NCBI GenBank assembly: GCA_020621985.1
Contig: JAHRYS010000008.1
Location: 1 to 53,162, forward strand
DNA length: 53,162 bases
Origin: Candidatus Ferrigenium altingense
GTDB lineage: Bacteria > Pseudomonadota > Gammaproteobacteria > Burkholderiales > Gallionellaceae
Direction of reading: 5' to 3'
Shown here: positions 1 to 8,900 of the stretch, one piece after another
Layout: each line of letters starts with the position of its first letter
Position numbering within the stretch: the first letter of the stretch is position 1
Translations under genes and position numbers: made by a program
The notes under the pieces: model-generated
Seen by the model: only the letters and a program-made list of their open reading frames with translations
Told to the model about the DNA's origin: nothing
The model's database searches: none

Positions 1-95
1 TCACCGCCGAAATCCACCTCGGCACAAGAACCATCCTCGAATACCTGCTCTCGCCTGTGATGGGCGCGTTTCAGGAGGCGGGGAGGGAGCGGTGA
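1..95 (+). CDS. C-terminal end of HlyD-family type I secretion adaptor (partial)
   Basis: The reading frame from base 3 to the TGA at 93-95 gives about 30 residues ending EYLLSPVMGAFQEAGRER. A TAEI(H/K)xGxRTxLEYLLSPV ending is typical of the membrane-fusion (HlyD/PrtE) subunit of type I secretion systems, which joins the inner-membrane ABC exporter to the TolC pore. The rest of the gene lies outside the window. The two RTX proteins downstream are the kind of cargo such a system exports, so this is probably the end of their transporter operon. The call rests on a short but characteristic tail. Confidence 0.8.
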   Translation, partial: TAEIHLGTRTILEYLLSPVMGAFQEAGRER

Positions 96-165
96 GTATA
101 GGGCGTGGAAACAGGCGCTGTTACCGGCCTGCTGAAGCCGCATCGAACATTTGAAGGAATTTGAG

Positions 166-276
166 ATGCGAGAGATTCAGAAAAGCAACCTGAAGTCTTT
201 AGGCGGTTCAGCGAACCCATGGGTGCCGCAGTCGGCGCGAGGTACACACGGAAAAAGCCGGGTAGGCCAAGAGTAA
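166..276 (+). CDS. Small ORF, 36 aa, with a Gly-Gly near its N terminus
   Basis: An ATG at 166 follows an AAGGA ribosome-binding site at about 7 bases and is read to a TAA at 274-276. The product starts MREIQKSNLKSLGG and continues with a basic, Gly/Ser-rich tail. The N terminus loosely resembles double-glycine leader peptides exported by peptidase-containing ABC transporters, and it lies just downstream of a secretion adaptor gene. The spacing of the hydrophobic residues before GG is one residue short of the usual LxxIxGG pattern. No family is recognised and the ORF may be fortuitous. Confidence 0.35.
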   Translation: MREIQKSNLKSLGGSANPWVPQSARGTHGKSRVGQE

Positions 277-324
277 AGCCCGATCATTGTGTGAAAGTTA
301 AAATTTGCTAACAGGAGATGCGAA

Positions 325-657
325 ATGAAAAAACATAATGAAGAGCCGGATTTCTTGTTGCTTGGCTTTGCTGGCGGGGACGTTTTTGTAGACGAATTGT
401 TGAAACAGGTAGACGACTTCAGTCATTCCATATGGAAATCGGTGGCAGCCGAAACCGAAAATCACATGGCTCGGGTGAATGCGTTAGATCGATTTGCTAA
501 TGCGATAGAGCGGGTGATGAATTCGGTTTTGTCCGATGGACAACCCGTTGATGCGGAGAAGGTTGAAGCCGCCAGGATGCAAATGAGCAACCTGAGGGCT
601 GCGGCAGAAAAAATGCGTTCAGCCGCAACGAGTATAGGGGCGCATCCGGTATGCTGA
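325..657 (+). CDS. Hypothetical protein, 110 aa
   Basis: The ATG at 325 is preceded by a good AGGAGA ribosome-binding site. The product is soluble and mostly helical, acidic in its first third, with no signal peptide, membrane segment or recognised motif. The stop overlaps by a few bases the first possible start of the integrase ORF, so the natural C terminus may have been altered when that element arrived. It sits between the secretion adaptor and the RTX genes, which suggests but does not prove a link with secretion. Confidence 0.6.
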   Translation: MKKHNEEPDFLLLGFAGGDVFVDELLKQVDDFSHSIWKSVAAETENHMARVNALDRFANAIERVMNSVLSDGQPVDAEKVEAARMQMSNLRAAAEKMRSAATSIGAHPVC

Positions 658-1562
658 TGCTGTTGGTGATCATCGAATTCCTGAGCTCGCACCTCCGACG
701 CATCGTGCGTTGGATGCGCACACCGCATTGTTTGCGTTACAGCCGCAAACCCACGCAACCTGACGGCAAACACAACCACCGCCATTCTCCGCAAAAACCC
801 GAATGGCTCAAAGCCGAAATCATCCGGCTCAAAGCGCTTATGCCGCAGGCCGGATGCCGCAGCATCGCCGACATCTGCAACCGCCGTTTCGCCGCCTCTC
901 GTAAGGTTACCGTCGGCAAAACCTACGTCCACCAAGTGTTGCAGCGCCACGACTACGAAATCCAGATTTTGCGCCGTAATCTTAAGCACGCCAAACCCAA
1001 GATTGTTCCACGCAACCTAATCTGGGGCATTGATCTCACTGGTAAGACTGATGCCCAAGGCAGCCTTCACTTCCTGCTTGGCATCCTGGATCACGGTAGC
1101 CGTGCATTACTGCATCTCCGTGCGTTGCACGAAAAAACGTCGCATGCCTTGCTCACTTGCCTACCTGAAGTCATCCGCACTCACGGCAAACCCAAGATCA
1201 TCCGTACCGACAACGAATCCATTTTTACTTCGCACAAATTCCGTCTCGGGTTGAAAAAGCTTGGCATTCGCCACCAACTAACCGACCCCGGCTGCCCGTG
1301 GCAAAACGGCAGAATCGAACGCCTGTTCGGCACCCTCAAACAAAAGCTCGACCAGTGGCAAGTAGCAGGCATCGCGCAACTCAACCGCGACCTCGATACA
1401 TTCCGCTATTGGTACAACTACATCAGGCCGCACCAGAATCTCAACGGCAAAACTCCGGCAGAGGCTTGGAGTGGAGACAATCCATGCACAAGAATACCCA
1501 AGCAAGAACGCTGGCTCGAAGCGTGGGATGGATTACTGATGGGATATGAATTGAAGCGTTAA
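651..1562 (+). CDS. DDE-type integrase/transposase (IS-like)
   Basis: The 303-aa product has a helix-turn-helix-like segment (about residues 68-98) followed by an rve integrase core. The catalytic triad reads D128 (WGIDLTG), D187 (IIRTDNES) and E223 (NGRIERLF). The last two are separated by 35 residues, the classic DD35E spacing. The core is followed by the usual YWYNYIRPHQNLNGKTPAEAW segment. The ORF is intact, so it may be an active single-ORF element or a domesticated integrase. I could not find convincing terminal inverted repeats or target duplications around it. The true start may lie downstream of 651, because the first 25 residues are atypical. Confidence 0.85.
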   Translation: MLMLLVIIEFLSSHLRRIVRWMRTPHCLRYSRKPTQPDGKHNHRHSPQKPEWLKAEIIRLKALMPQAGCRSIADICNRRFAASRKVTVGKTYVHQVLQRHDYEIQILRRNLKHAKPKIVPRNLIWGIDLTGKTDAQGSLHFLLGILDHGSRALLHLRALHEKTSHALLTCLPEVIRTHGKPKIIRTDNESIFTSHKFRLGLKKLGIRHQLTDPGCPWQNGRIERLFGTLKQKLDQWQVAGIAQLNRDLDTFRYWYNYIRPHQNLNGKTPAEAWSGDNPCTRIPKQERWLEAWDGLLMGYELKR

Positions 1563-1868
1563 CAGAACCGTTCGCCCTGATGTATAGAAGGGTGAGCACT
1601 TGTAGGCGAAGGCACTGGAAGTGTCCGCGATGTAACGCCAGCGAGGCGGATAACGAGCGGATAAATGATAAAAAACGAGGAACACAGGCAAGGCAAACGG
1701 GTAAGTAAAGCGAAAAATAGCGGCAATAACTGAATAGGGGGCGCAAAAAAATGAAGAAATCAGCACAAGGAATAGTACGACGGACGCGCGGACGGGACAC
1801 CGACGAAATAAAGCAAATAGGAACGACTAAATCCGATTGAACAAATAATATTTTAGGAGATCGATACC
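1563..1868 (+). other. Spacer between integrase and first RTX gene
   Basis: This 306-base stretch has no convincing gene. Two short ATG-initiated frames occur, the longer at 1751-1840 (29 aa, very basic, start MKKSAQGIVRRTRG). Neither has family support. The last bases (around 1852-1868) contain an AGGAG ribosome-binding site for the RTX gene. I see no clear sigma-70 promoter or terminator. Confidence 0.5.
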
Positions 1869-4800
1869 ATGGCAACCGCAATCGAATACGCACTGATGGC
1901 AGGGCACGCATACCGCACAACACGCGACGAAATTAACTGGATACCCGCACCACAAGGCTGGACTCCATTCTTTCCTGTGCCAGATCCAACAACTGCTTCG
2001 GCTTTTCCAGTTACTGCTGGTTTCGAGGCGGTCTCATTTGTTAACGGTACCGAAATCGTCATCTCCTTCGCAGGCACCGGGCCCGGGTCTTTGTTGTCTG
2101 CAGACTGGATACACGGCAACATCCCCCTGGCATCAGGCAACCTGTCCGACCAACTCAAACAGGCAGCGGATTACTACCTGCAAGTCAAAGCCAGCGCACC
2201 GGCAGGGGCGACCATCAGCTTCACCGGCCACTCGCTCGGTGGAGGCTTGGCTTCATTGATGGCCGTCTTCTTCGGCGAAAGCGCATTCACTTTCGACCAA
2301 GCGCCATTCCGTGCTTCTGCGCAAGGATACGCTAACGACTTCAGTAGCCTGACCGATTCGGTCGCAAAAGATCTGCGCACCTACCTCGCAGACCACATCC
2401 CTGTAACCAGCCTGGTCAAGCTGGATGCCTACATCGCCGCCCTTGAAGTTTTTAATAACCCCAACCCGATTGCGGCGGACACACTGGCGGCACGCGAAGC
2501 GCGGGTAACGGACATCAACGTCCAGGGAGAAATCCTGTCCTCATGGTTGGTTCCATTCAGCCGAATAGGTTCGCAGGCAAACATACCCGACAGCGCAAAC
2601 GGCGTAGCGGGCACAGACCTGCACTCCCAGGCATTGCTCACGGCGTTCCTGCAAAGCAACCAAACGGCAGCGGCATTTCAAACTCTGAGTGACGTGACCG
2701 TCAAACTGCCTGATTTGTTGAAGATGATTTTTGATCCGCAGCTTTTCTATCGCGACCCGAATAAACTAAACAACCCGGAGCAAAACTTCCTCGAACACCT
2801 CGTTCGTCACGAAACTGGGGGCGTGGATGGTGTGGCGGCTGGCGGAGACGCCATGGTCACCCGCTTCACTTCGGACCTGTGGAAACTCGCGCAGAACGGC
2901 GGCATGACCCTGAGCGAGAACTTCAGCTACGCCAACTGGAACAACGTCAGCAAGGCGCTGACTGCCTTCGCCATGCAGTTCTATTACGAAAACACCACCA
3001 ACGCCACGAATCCGAACAAACAACTTTTCACCGATCTGAGCGCTACGGGCACTGGCAGTAACGGAGTGCAATTCGACATGCACGATGTTTCCAAAGATGT
3101 TGCTGCCGCGATGGATGCGAATGCGCAAGTCGATCTGACCAAGGCCAAGGGTTTTCAATACTTTCAGACCTACCTCGACCAGACAGGGCTGCTCTCAACG
3201 GAAGAACGCACCCTGATCAAATCCCTGCTGCCCCACATGCGCGACTGGTACGTGCAGGCCGGGGCATCCGGCATGAACGCCGCCGACACCCTGAACCGTG
3301 GCGCATTCATGCTCGGCGGCACCGGAGTCGATGCGCTCGTTGGAGGAACAGGAAGCGACCTCCTCGTCGGCAACGCAGGCGACGACACACTGAATGGCGG
3401 AGGCGGTAACGACACCCTGCTCGGCGGCGCGGGCAACGACACCTATATCTACGCCACCGGCGACGGCCTCGACACCATCCTCGACACCAGCGGACAGAAC
3501 ACCCTCGCCGTGGATGGAAGCGTACTGGCCGGAGGCGACCAATACGGTGACAACCGCGTCCACAAGGATGCCAACGGCCACCTCTACGTCCAGGCCGATC
3601 CCAAGACGCTGCTGATAGACGGCAACATCGTCATCCAGAACTACGCCACCGGCGGCACCTTCGGCCTCACCCTGTCCACGAATCCGGTTGCCGATCCCGT
3701 TGCAACCGGTCTGACCATCGTCGGCGACCTCGCCCCGATAGATCAAGACCCTGCCGCCCCAGGTGTCCAGCTTGGCTTCGACAGCCTCAACAACGTCATC
3801 ACCGACCCCAATACCCCCGAACCGGGGCGTGCCGATTGGCTCTACGGCGGCACCGGCAACGACGTGATCATCGGCAAAGGAGGCAGCGACATCCTCTATG
3901 GCTCGTCGGGCGATGACCGCCTCTACGCCGACACCCAGATCGACGCCGCCACCGCCATCGCCCAAGGCAACATCATCAACAGCGGCAGCGGCCTCAAAGG
4001 CGACTGGCTGGCAGGCGGGGAGGGCAACGACACCTTGGTGGGCAGCAGCGGCAACGACGTGCTGTCGGGAGGCGGCGGTTCCGACCTCCTGATCGGCGGC
4101 GCGGGCGACGACAACATCCTCGGCGACATCAACTATCTGGCGACCAGTTTTGACTGGACAGTGACCGACAGCAACGGCAACAGGGTGTTTTCACCGGTGA
4201 TTGAATTGCCTGCGGTCGGCGCGGCGGATGTCATCTATGCCGGAGAAGGCAACGACTATGTCTGGGCGGGCAACGGCAACGACGTGGTATTCGGCGAAGG
4301 CGGCGATGATCGGTTGAACGGCAACGAAGGCAACGACATCATTTTGGGCGGCACGGGAACCGACACACTGTGGGGCGGCACCGGCAGCGATTACCTGGAC
4401 GGCGGGGACGGCATAGACCAGTTACAGGGCGGCACTGGCGACGACATCCTCATCGGCGGCGCGGGCGACGACACCCTGTATGGCGGCGCAGGCCGCGACA
4501 CCTACATCTTCAACCGGGGCGACGGCCGCGACACCCTCTACGACACCAGCGACAACACCCAGTTCAACGCCAACATCCTGCGCTTCGGCGCGGGCATCAG
4601 CGCAAGCGACGTCACCCTGCGTCTCGGCTCCCTCATGCTCGACCTCGGCAACGGCGATGAAGTCCACATCGGCAACTTCAACCAGACAGATGTTTTCAAC
4701 AGCTCATCGATTACCGGCTTCGAGTTTGCCGACGGCACCATCCTCACCACCAGAGAACTACTGGCGCGCGGCTTCGACCTCGACGGCACGGCGGGCGACG

Positions 4801-5138
4801 ACCAGATCATCGGCACCAACACCACCGACCGGATTCACGGCCTGGACGGCAACGACACCCTGATCGGGCTGGGCGGCAACGACAGCCTGTATGGCGGCGC
4901 GGGCGCTGACCAGCTCCACGGCGACGCGGACACGGTCAGCGTGCCGCTGGCGGAACAAGGCAACGACCTACTCGACGGCGGGGCGGGCAATGACCTCCTG
5001 TATGGCTATGGCGGCAATCCTTCGACAAACTCAGGACAGGCTTCGGCGGGGAGTGAATGGATGCGATGGCGAAGTCATGTCATTAACGGCAATGCAACGA
5101 ATGATGAGGCAACACAAGCATGGAGGGTCGCAGCATGA
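1869..5138 (+). CDS. RTX protein with class-3 lipase head (shorter copy)
   Basis: The ATG follows an AGGAG site at 1855-1859. Residues 1-260 form a class-3 lipase-like domain: the nucleophile elbow FTGHSLGG puts the serine at 122, with a likely acid at D215 and His at 252 (DLHS). From about residue 478 come blocks of GGxGxD calcium-binding nonapeptides (around 478-545, 655-690, 714-750, 785-880 and 975-1050) separated by haemolysin-related beta domains (FGAGIS...LDLGNGD). A secreted, calcium-folded phospholipase or lipase exported by type I secretion is likely. The head and first RTX blocks are paralogous to the giant protein at 5969. The RTX array stops abruptly at a dispersed 22-base repeat (5019-5040), after which some 37 residues are unlike RTX sequence. 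The copy is therefore probably truncated and may lack its export signal. Confidence 0.88.
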   Translation: MATAIEYALMAGHAYRTTRDEINWIPAPQGWTPFFPVPDPTTASAFPVTAGFEAVSFVNGTEIVISFAGTGPGSLLSADWIHGNIPLASGNLSDQLKQAADYYLQVKASAPAGATISFTGHSLGGGLASLMAVFFGESAFTFDQAPFRASAQGYANDFSSLTDSVAKDLRTYLADHIPVTSLVKLDAYIAALEVFNNPNPIAADTLAAREARVTDINVQGEILSSWLVPFSRIGSQANIPDSANGVAGTDLHSQALLTAFLQSNQTAAAFQTLSDVTVKLPDLLKMIFDPQLFYRDPNKLNNPEQNFLEHLVRHETGGVDGVAAGGDAMVTRFTSDLWKLAQNGGMTLSENFSYANWNNVSKALTAFAMQFYYENTTNATNPNKQLFTDLSATGTGSNGVQFDMHDVSKDVAAAMDANAQVDLTKAKGFQYFQTYLDQTGLLSTEERTLIKSLLPHMRDWYVQAGASGMNAADTLNRGAFMLGGTGVDALVGGTGSDLLVGNAGDDTLNGGGGNDTLLGGAGNDTYIYATGDGLDTILDTSGQNTLAVDGSVLAGGDQYGDNRVHKDANGHLYVQADPKTLLIDGNIVIQNYATGGTFGLTLSTNPVADPVATGLTIVGDLAPIDQDPAAPGVQLGFDSLNNVITDPNTPEPGRADWLYGGTGNDVIIGKGGSDILYGSSGDDRLYADTQIDAATAIAQGNIINSGSGLKGDWLAGGEGNDTLVGSSGNDVLSGGGGSDLLIGGAGDDNILGDINYLATSFDWTVTDSNGNRVFSPVIELPAVGAADVIYAGEGNDYVWAGNGNDVVFGEGGDDRLNGNEGNDIILGGTGTDTLWGGTGSDYLDGGDGIDQLQGGTGDDILIGGAGDDTLYGGAGRDTYIFNRGDGRDTLYDTSDNTQFNANILRFGAGISASDVTLRLGSLMLDLGNGDEVHIGNFNQTDVFNSSSITGFEFADGTILTTRELLARGFDLDGTAGDDQIIGTNTTDRIHGLDGNDTLIGLGGNDSLYGGAGADQLHGDADTVSVPLAEQGNDLLDGGAGNDLLYGYGGNPSTNSGQASAGSEWMRWRSHVINGNATNDEATQAWRVAA
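5019..5040 (+). repeat. Dispersed short repeat, copy 1 (inside RTX gene)
   Basis: The core CCTTCGACAAACTCAGGACA is a variant of a short repeat also found here at 12793-12815 and 28366-28389. It is read in frame as PSTNSGQ. It marks the exact point where the RTX nonapeptide array ends. Similar short repeats, leaving FDKLRTG or STSSGQA peptides, recur in many environmental proteobacterial genomes (recalled, not searched). Confidence 0.75.
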
Positions 5139-5917
5139 GAACCATTCAACTGTGGCTGAAGCGAATTACGAAACTCGGATTGTTTTTAATGATGGGGGTG
5201 AGCATGAGCGCATATTCCGCAACGATGAGCTGGAAGGAAGAGGTGCTACTACATGATGGCAAGAAGATTATCGCTGAACGTTTTTACAATCTTGGTGGGC
5301 GTCCAACGATAGATAGTCGTGAGCGCAAATCGCTTGATGAAACGGTTACCTTCACCTTGCCTGGGTCGAATAAGGTAATTATCTGGAAGACAGCTTTTCA
5401 CGATTTATTGCCTGAACCGAACAGCTTGAACCTGCTGATTCTGGATGTGGTTAGTGGTGTTCCTTATATTGCTACTTATCCTGCAGGCTCCATTGCCTAC
5501 AGCAAATGGGGCAGCCCTAATCCGCCTTATGTGTTTTTCAAGTACGACGGAAAGACATGGCAGCGCATCTCACTTGAAGAGTTTCCGGCAGTGCTTATTA
5601 AGACCAATGTCATTGTCGGCAGGCCACCTGCTGAATTGCTCAAATCTTTTTACACAGTTGATGAGGTTGAGAAACAGAATTACGACATCCATCAACCCGA
5701 ATACAAAAACATCATCCGCACCCCTCTTGACCATTGGAAGCCACGCCCGGAGCACAGAGGGCCAAAAGCCCCGCATCCCATTGCTTCGCCAACCAGTGGT
5801 AACTCAGAACTGATACGTACTGAAGATGGATGGGCATCACCAGACATGGTTGAGTTGAAAAGAAAAGTTGAAGATCGGCTGAAAGCACAGCGTGATGCTG
5901 GCGACAGTAAAAAATAG
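5135..5917 (+). CDS. Exported protein of unknown function, coupled to RTX gene
   Basis: I choose the ATG at 5135, which overlaps the RTX stop as ATGA and has a GGAGG site 8 bases upstream. It gives 260 aa beginning with a clear signal peptide: basic MRTIQLWLKR, a hydrophobic stretch, and likely cleavage after SAYSA. There is no lipobox Cys. The mature part has motifs such as W-K-E-E-V-L-L-H-D-G, FTLPGSNKVIIW and PNPPYVFFKYDGKTWQRI. These recall an uncharacterised family of periplasmic proteins seen in proteobacteria, some near lipase effector genes (from memory). The tail is charged and Lys-rich. Translational coupling to a lipase gene fits a periplasmic self-protection (immunity) or chaperone role, but that is inference. 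Confidence 0.75.
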   Translation: MRTIQLWLKRITKLGLFLMMGVSMSAYSATMSWKEEVLLHDGKKIIAERFYNLGGRPTIDSRERKSLDETVTFTLPGSNKVIIWKTAFHDLLPEPNSLNLLILDVVSGVPYIATYPAGSIAYSKWGSPNPPYVFFKYDGKTWQRISLEEFPAVLIKTNVIVGRPPAELLKSFYTVDEVEKQNYDIHQPEYKNIIRTPLDHWKPRPEHRGPKAPHPIASPTSGNSELIRTEDGWASPDMVELKRKVEDRLKAQRDAGDSKK

Positions 5918-5968
5918 ACGGGCAAAGATTTATTCTTACTTATCACACACTGAATAGGGAGAACTAAA

Positions 5969-8900
5969 ATGGCAAATGCAATTGAATGTGCACTAATGGC
6001 TGGACGGGTTTATCAAACGACTCGCGGCAAAATAAACTGGCTTCCCGATCTCCAGTCTCAGGGATGGAGTGAGTTCTTTCATGTTCCGAATAATCCCGAC
6101 TATCCGAATTTCACGGCTGCATCCGGCTTTGAAGCAGTTTCATTCCAGAACGGCAACGAAATAGTCATTTCGTTTGCCGGAACGGGTACGGCGGTGGATT
6201 GGTGGGCGAACGCGGGAGGTGCTTTCGGCGTAACGTCTGCACAACTTCAGCAAGCTGCGGATTATTACCTTCAAATTAAAGCCGCCAATCCTGTTGCAGC
6301 CATCAGCTTCACCGGCCATTCCTTAGGTGGCGGCCTAGCATCACTCCTAGCGGTGATGTTCAACGAAACCGCCGTTACTTTCGACCAGGCTCCCTTCAGG
6401 AATTCGGCCACGGCAGCGGTGGCGAACGACCTCATGACCTATCTTTCCGGTAAGGGGTATGGCATCCAGGATTTGCAAGGGCTGAGCAACTTCATTAGCG
6501 CAGCAGCCAATGGCAGCATTCCCAATGAAAGCAATGTCACCGATTTTAATGTGCAGGGTGAGGCATTGGGCTATCTGCCATTTAGTCGGATTGGCACGCA
6601 GAGCGACATCGCCAATAGTTCAAATGGCGCTTCGACAGTTGACCTGCATTCCCAAACCCTGCTCACTGCCTTTCTGCAAAGCAACCAGACGGCAGCGGCG
6701 AACCAAACCCTGAGTGACGTGACCGCCAAGCTGCCCGATTTGCTGAAGATGATTTTTGATAGCAAGCTGTATTACAACGATCCAAACAATACGGATGCTA
6801 CTGCAAAAGAGAACTTCCTCGAACGCCTTGTCCGTCATCAGAACGGTGTTGCAGGCTTGGTTGCTGGTGAAACTCCAATCACTGCTGACATGATGCTCAC
6901 CCGCTTCACCACCGACCTATGGAAGATCGCCCAGGACGGCGGCCTCACGCTGAACGAAAGCAACGGCCAGCCGATTTACGTGGCCGCACTCAACAACGTC
7001 AGCAAGGCGCTCACCGCCTTCGCCATGCAGAAATACTACGAAGAACAGGCCGCCGCACCGGGCGCGTCACCAGCCGAACTCTTCGCAAAAGTAACGGGCG
7101 GCATCCAGTTCGACATCGCCTCCGTCTCCACAAAAATCTCCGCTGCCTTCCAAGCTGGTGAGAAAGCCAATCTCACCGATGCAAAAGGCTACCAATACTT
7201 CGAGGCCTACATCAACGGCAAAGACAATGCCGGACAAACCAGTCCCTATCCTGCATTCAATAGCGCGGAACGGGCGCTCATCAAGTCCATCCTCCCGCAA
7301 CTTCGCGACTGGTACGTCCAGGCAGGGGTTTCGGGCATGGTCGCCACCGACACCCTCAACCGTGGCGCCTTCATGCTCGGCGGCACGGGCAGCGATGCAC
7401 TGGTGGGCGGAACGGCAGCCGACCTGCTCGTCGGCAACGCAGGCGACGATGTCTTGAGCGGCGGGCAGGCCAACGACACCCTGCTGGGTGGCGTTGGCGT
7501 GGACACCTACGCCTGGCAAGCCGGACAAAATGCAGGCATCGACACCATCCTCGACAGCGACAACACCGGCTACCTCAGGGACGACACCACCAGCTCCATC
7601 GTCCTCACTGGTGGCGAGCAGTTTGGTGACAACCATGTATTCCGTGGCACCGATGCCAACGGCCAAAACCACCTCTACACCTTCGTCACCGGCGACAAGA
7701 CAACTGGCGGCGACCTCATCGTGGACGGCGCGATGCTCATCAAAAATTACAACCCCAACACCGGCAACCACATGGGCATCACCTTTGCCGATGCCGTGGC
7801 ACAAGCCAACCCTGCCACCACCCACGACATCAAGGGTGACCCGCTGATTCATAACGCCACGGTTTCAGCCATACCCGGCGATTGGGCAGTCACCTCATCT
7901 GTTTCCAATGGAGACGGCACCGTAACCGTTGACTATTACCTGAAGGATGCCGATGGCAACCCCACCCAAGGCGGACAACAAGACAGGACCGACAGCCTCA
8001 ACGGCACCACGGCCAACGACCACATCATGAGCGGCGCGGGCAACGACACCATCAATGCCGCTCAGGGAGGGAATGACCTCATCGAAGCCGGAAGCGGACG
8101 CGACATCGTTTATGCCGGCGCGGGCAACGACGTCATCATCGGCGGCACAGAGGGCGACATCCTCTACGGCGGAATGGGCGACGACCGCCTCTACGCCGAT
8201 ACCCAGATAAACACAACTACCGCCATCGCTAACGGCAACACCCATGCCGATCTCAACGCCCAGGGCGACTGGCTCGCGGGCGGCGCCGGGGACGACACCC
8301 TCGTGGGCAGCGACGCCAACGACGTACTCAGCGGCGGCGCGGGCGCCGACCTGCTCATCGCCGGGGCGGGCAACGACGACATCATGGGCGACACCGACTG
8401 GGTGGCGACCAATTTCAACTGGACGGTGGCAGACCAAGCGGACGGCACGCGCTACTTTTACCCCACCAACAGCAATGCCAAGCCCGTTAGCGGCGCGGCG
8501 GATGTCATCTACGCCGGGGACGGCAACGACCATGTCTGGGGACAATTCGGCAACGACGTGATTTTCGGCGAAGGCGGCGCGGACAAGCTCCAGGGCGGCT
8601 CGGGCAACGACACCATCCTGGGCGGCGCGGGCGAAGACTGGCTCTATGGCGAGGGGCAACCCGGCGACACGGCAGGCAGCGATTATCTGGATGGTGGCGC
8701 CGACAATGATGTCATCTTCGGCGGTGCGGGCGACGACATCCTCATCGGCGGTGCCGGCATCGACACCCTGTACGGCGGGACGGGGCAGGACACCTACATC
8801 TTCAACAGAGGGGACGGCAACGACACCGTTTACGACCTCAAGGCCGAGAACAATGTATTCCGCTTCGGCGCGGGCATCAGCCAAAAGGACATCACCCTGC

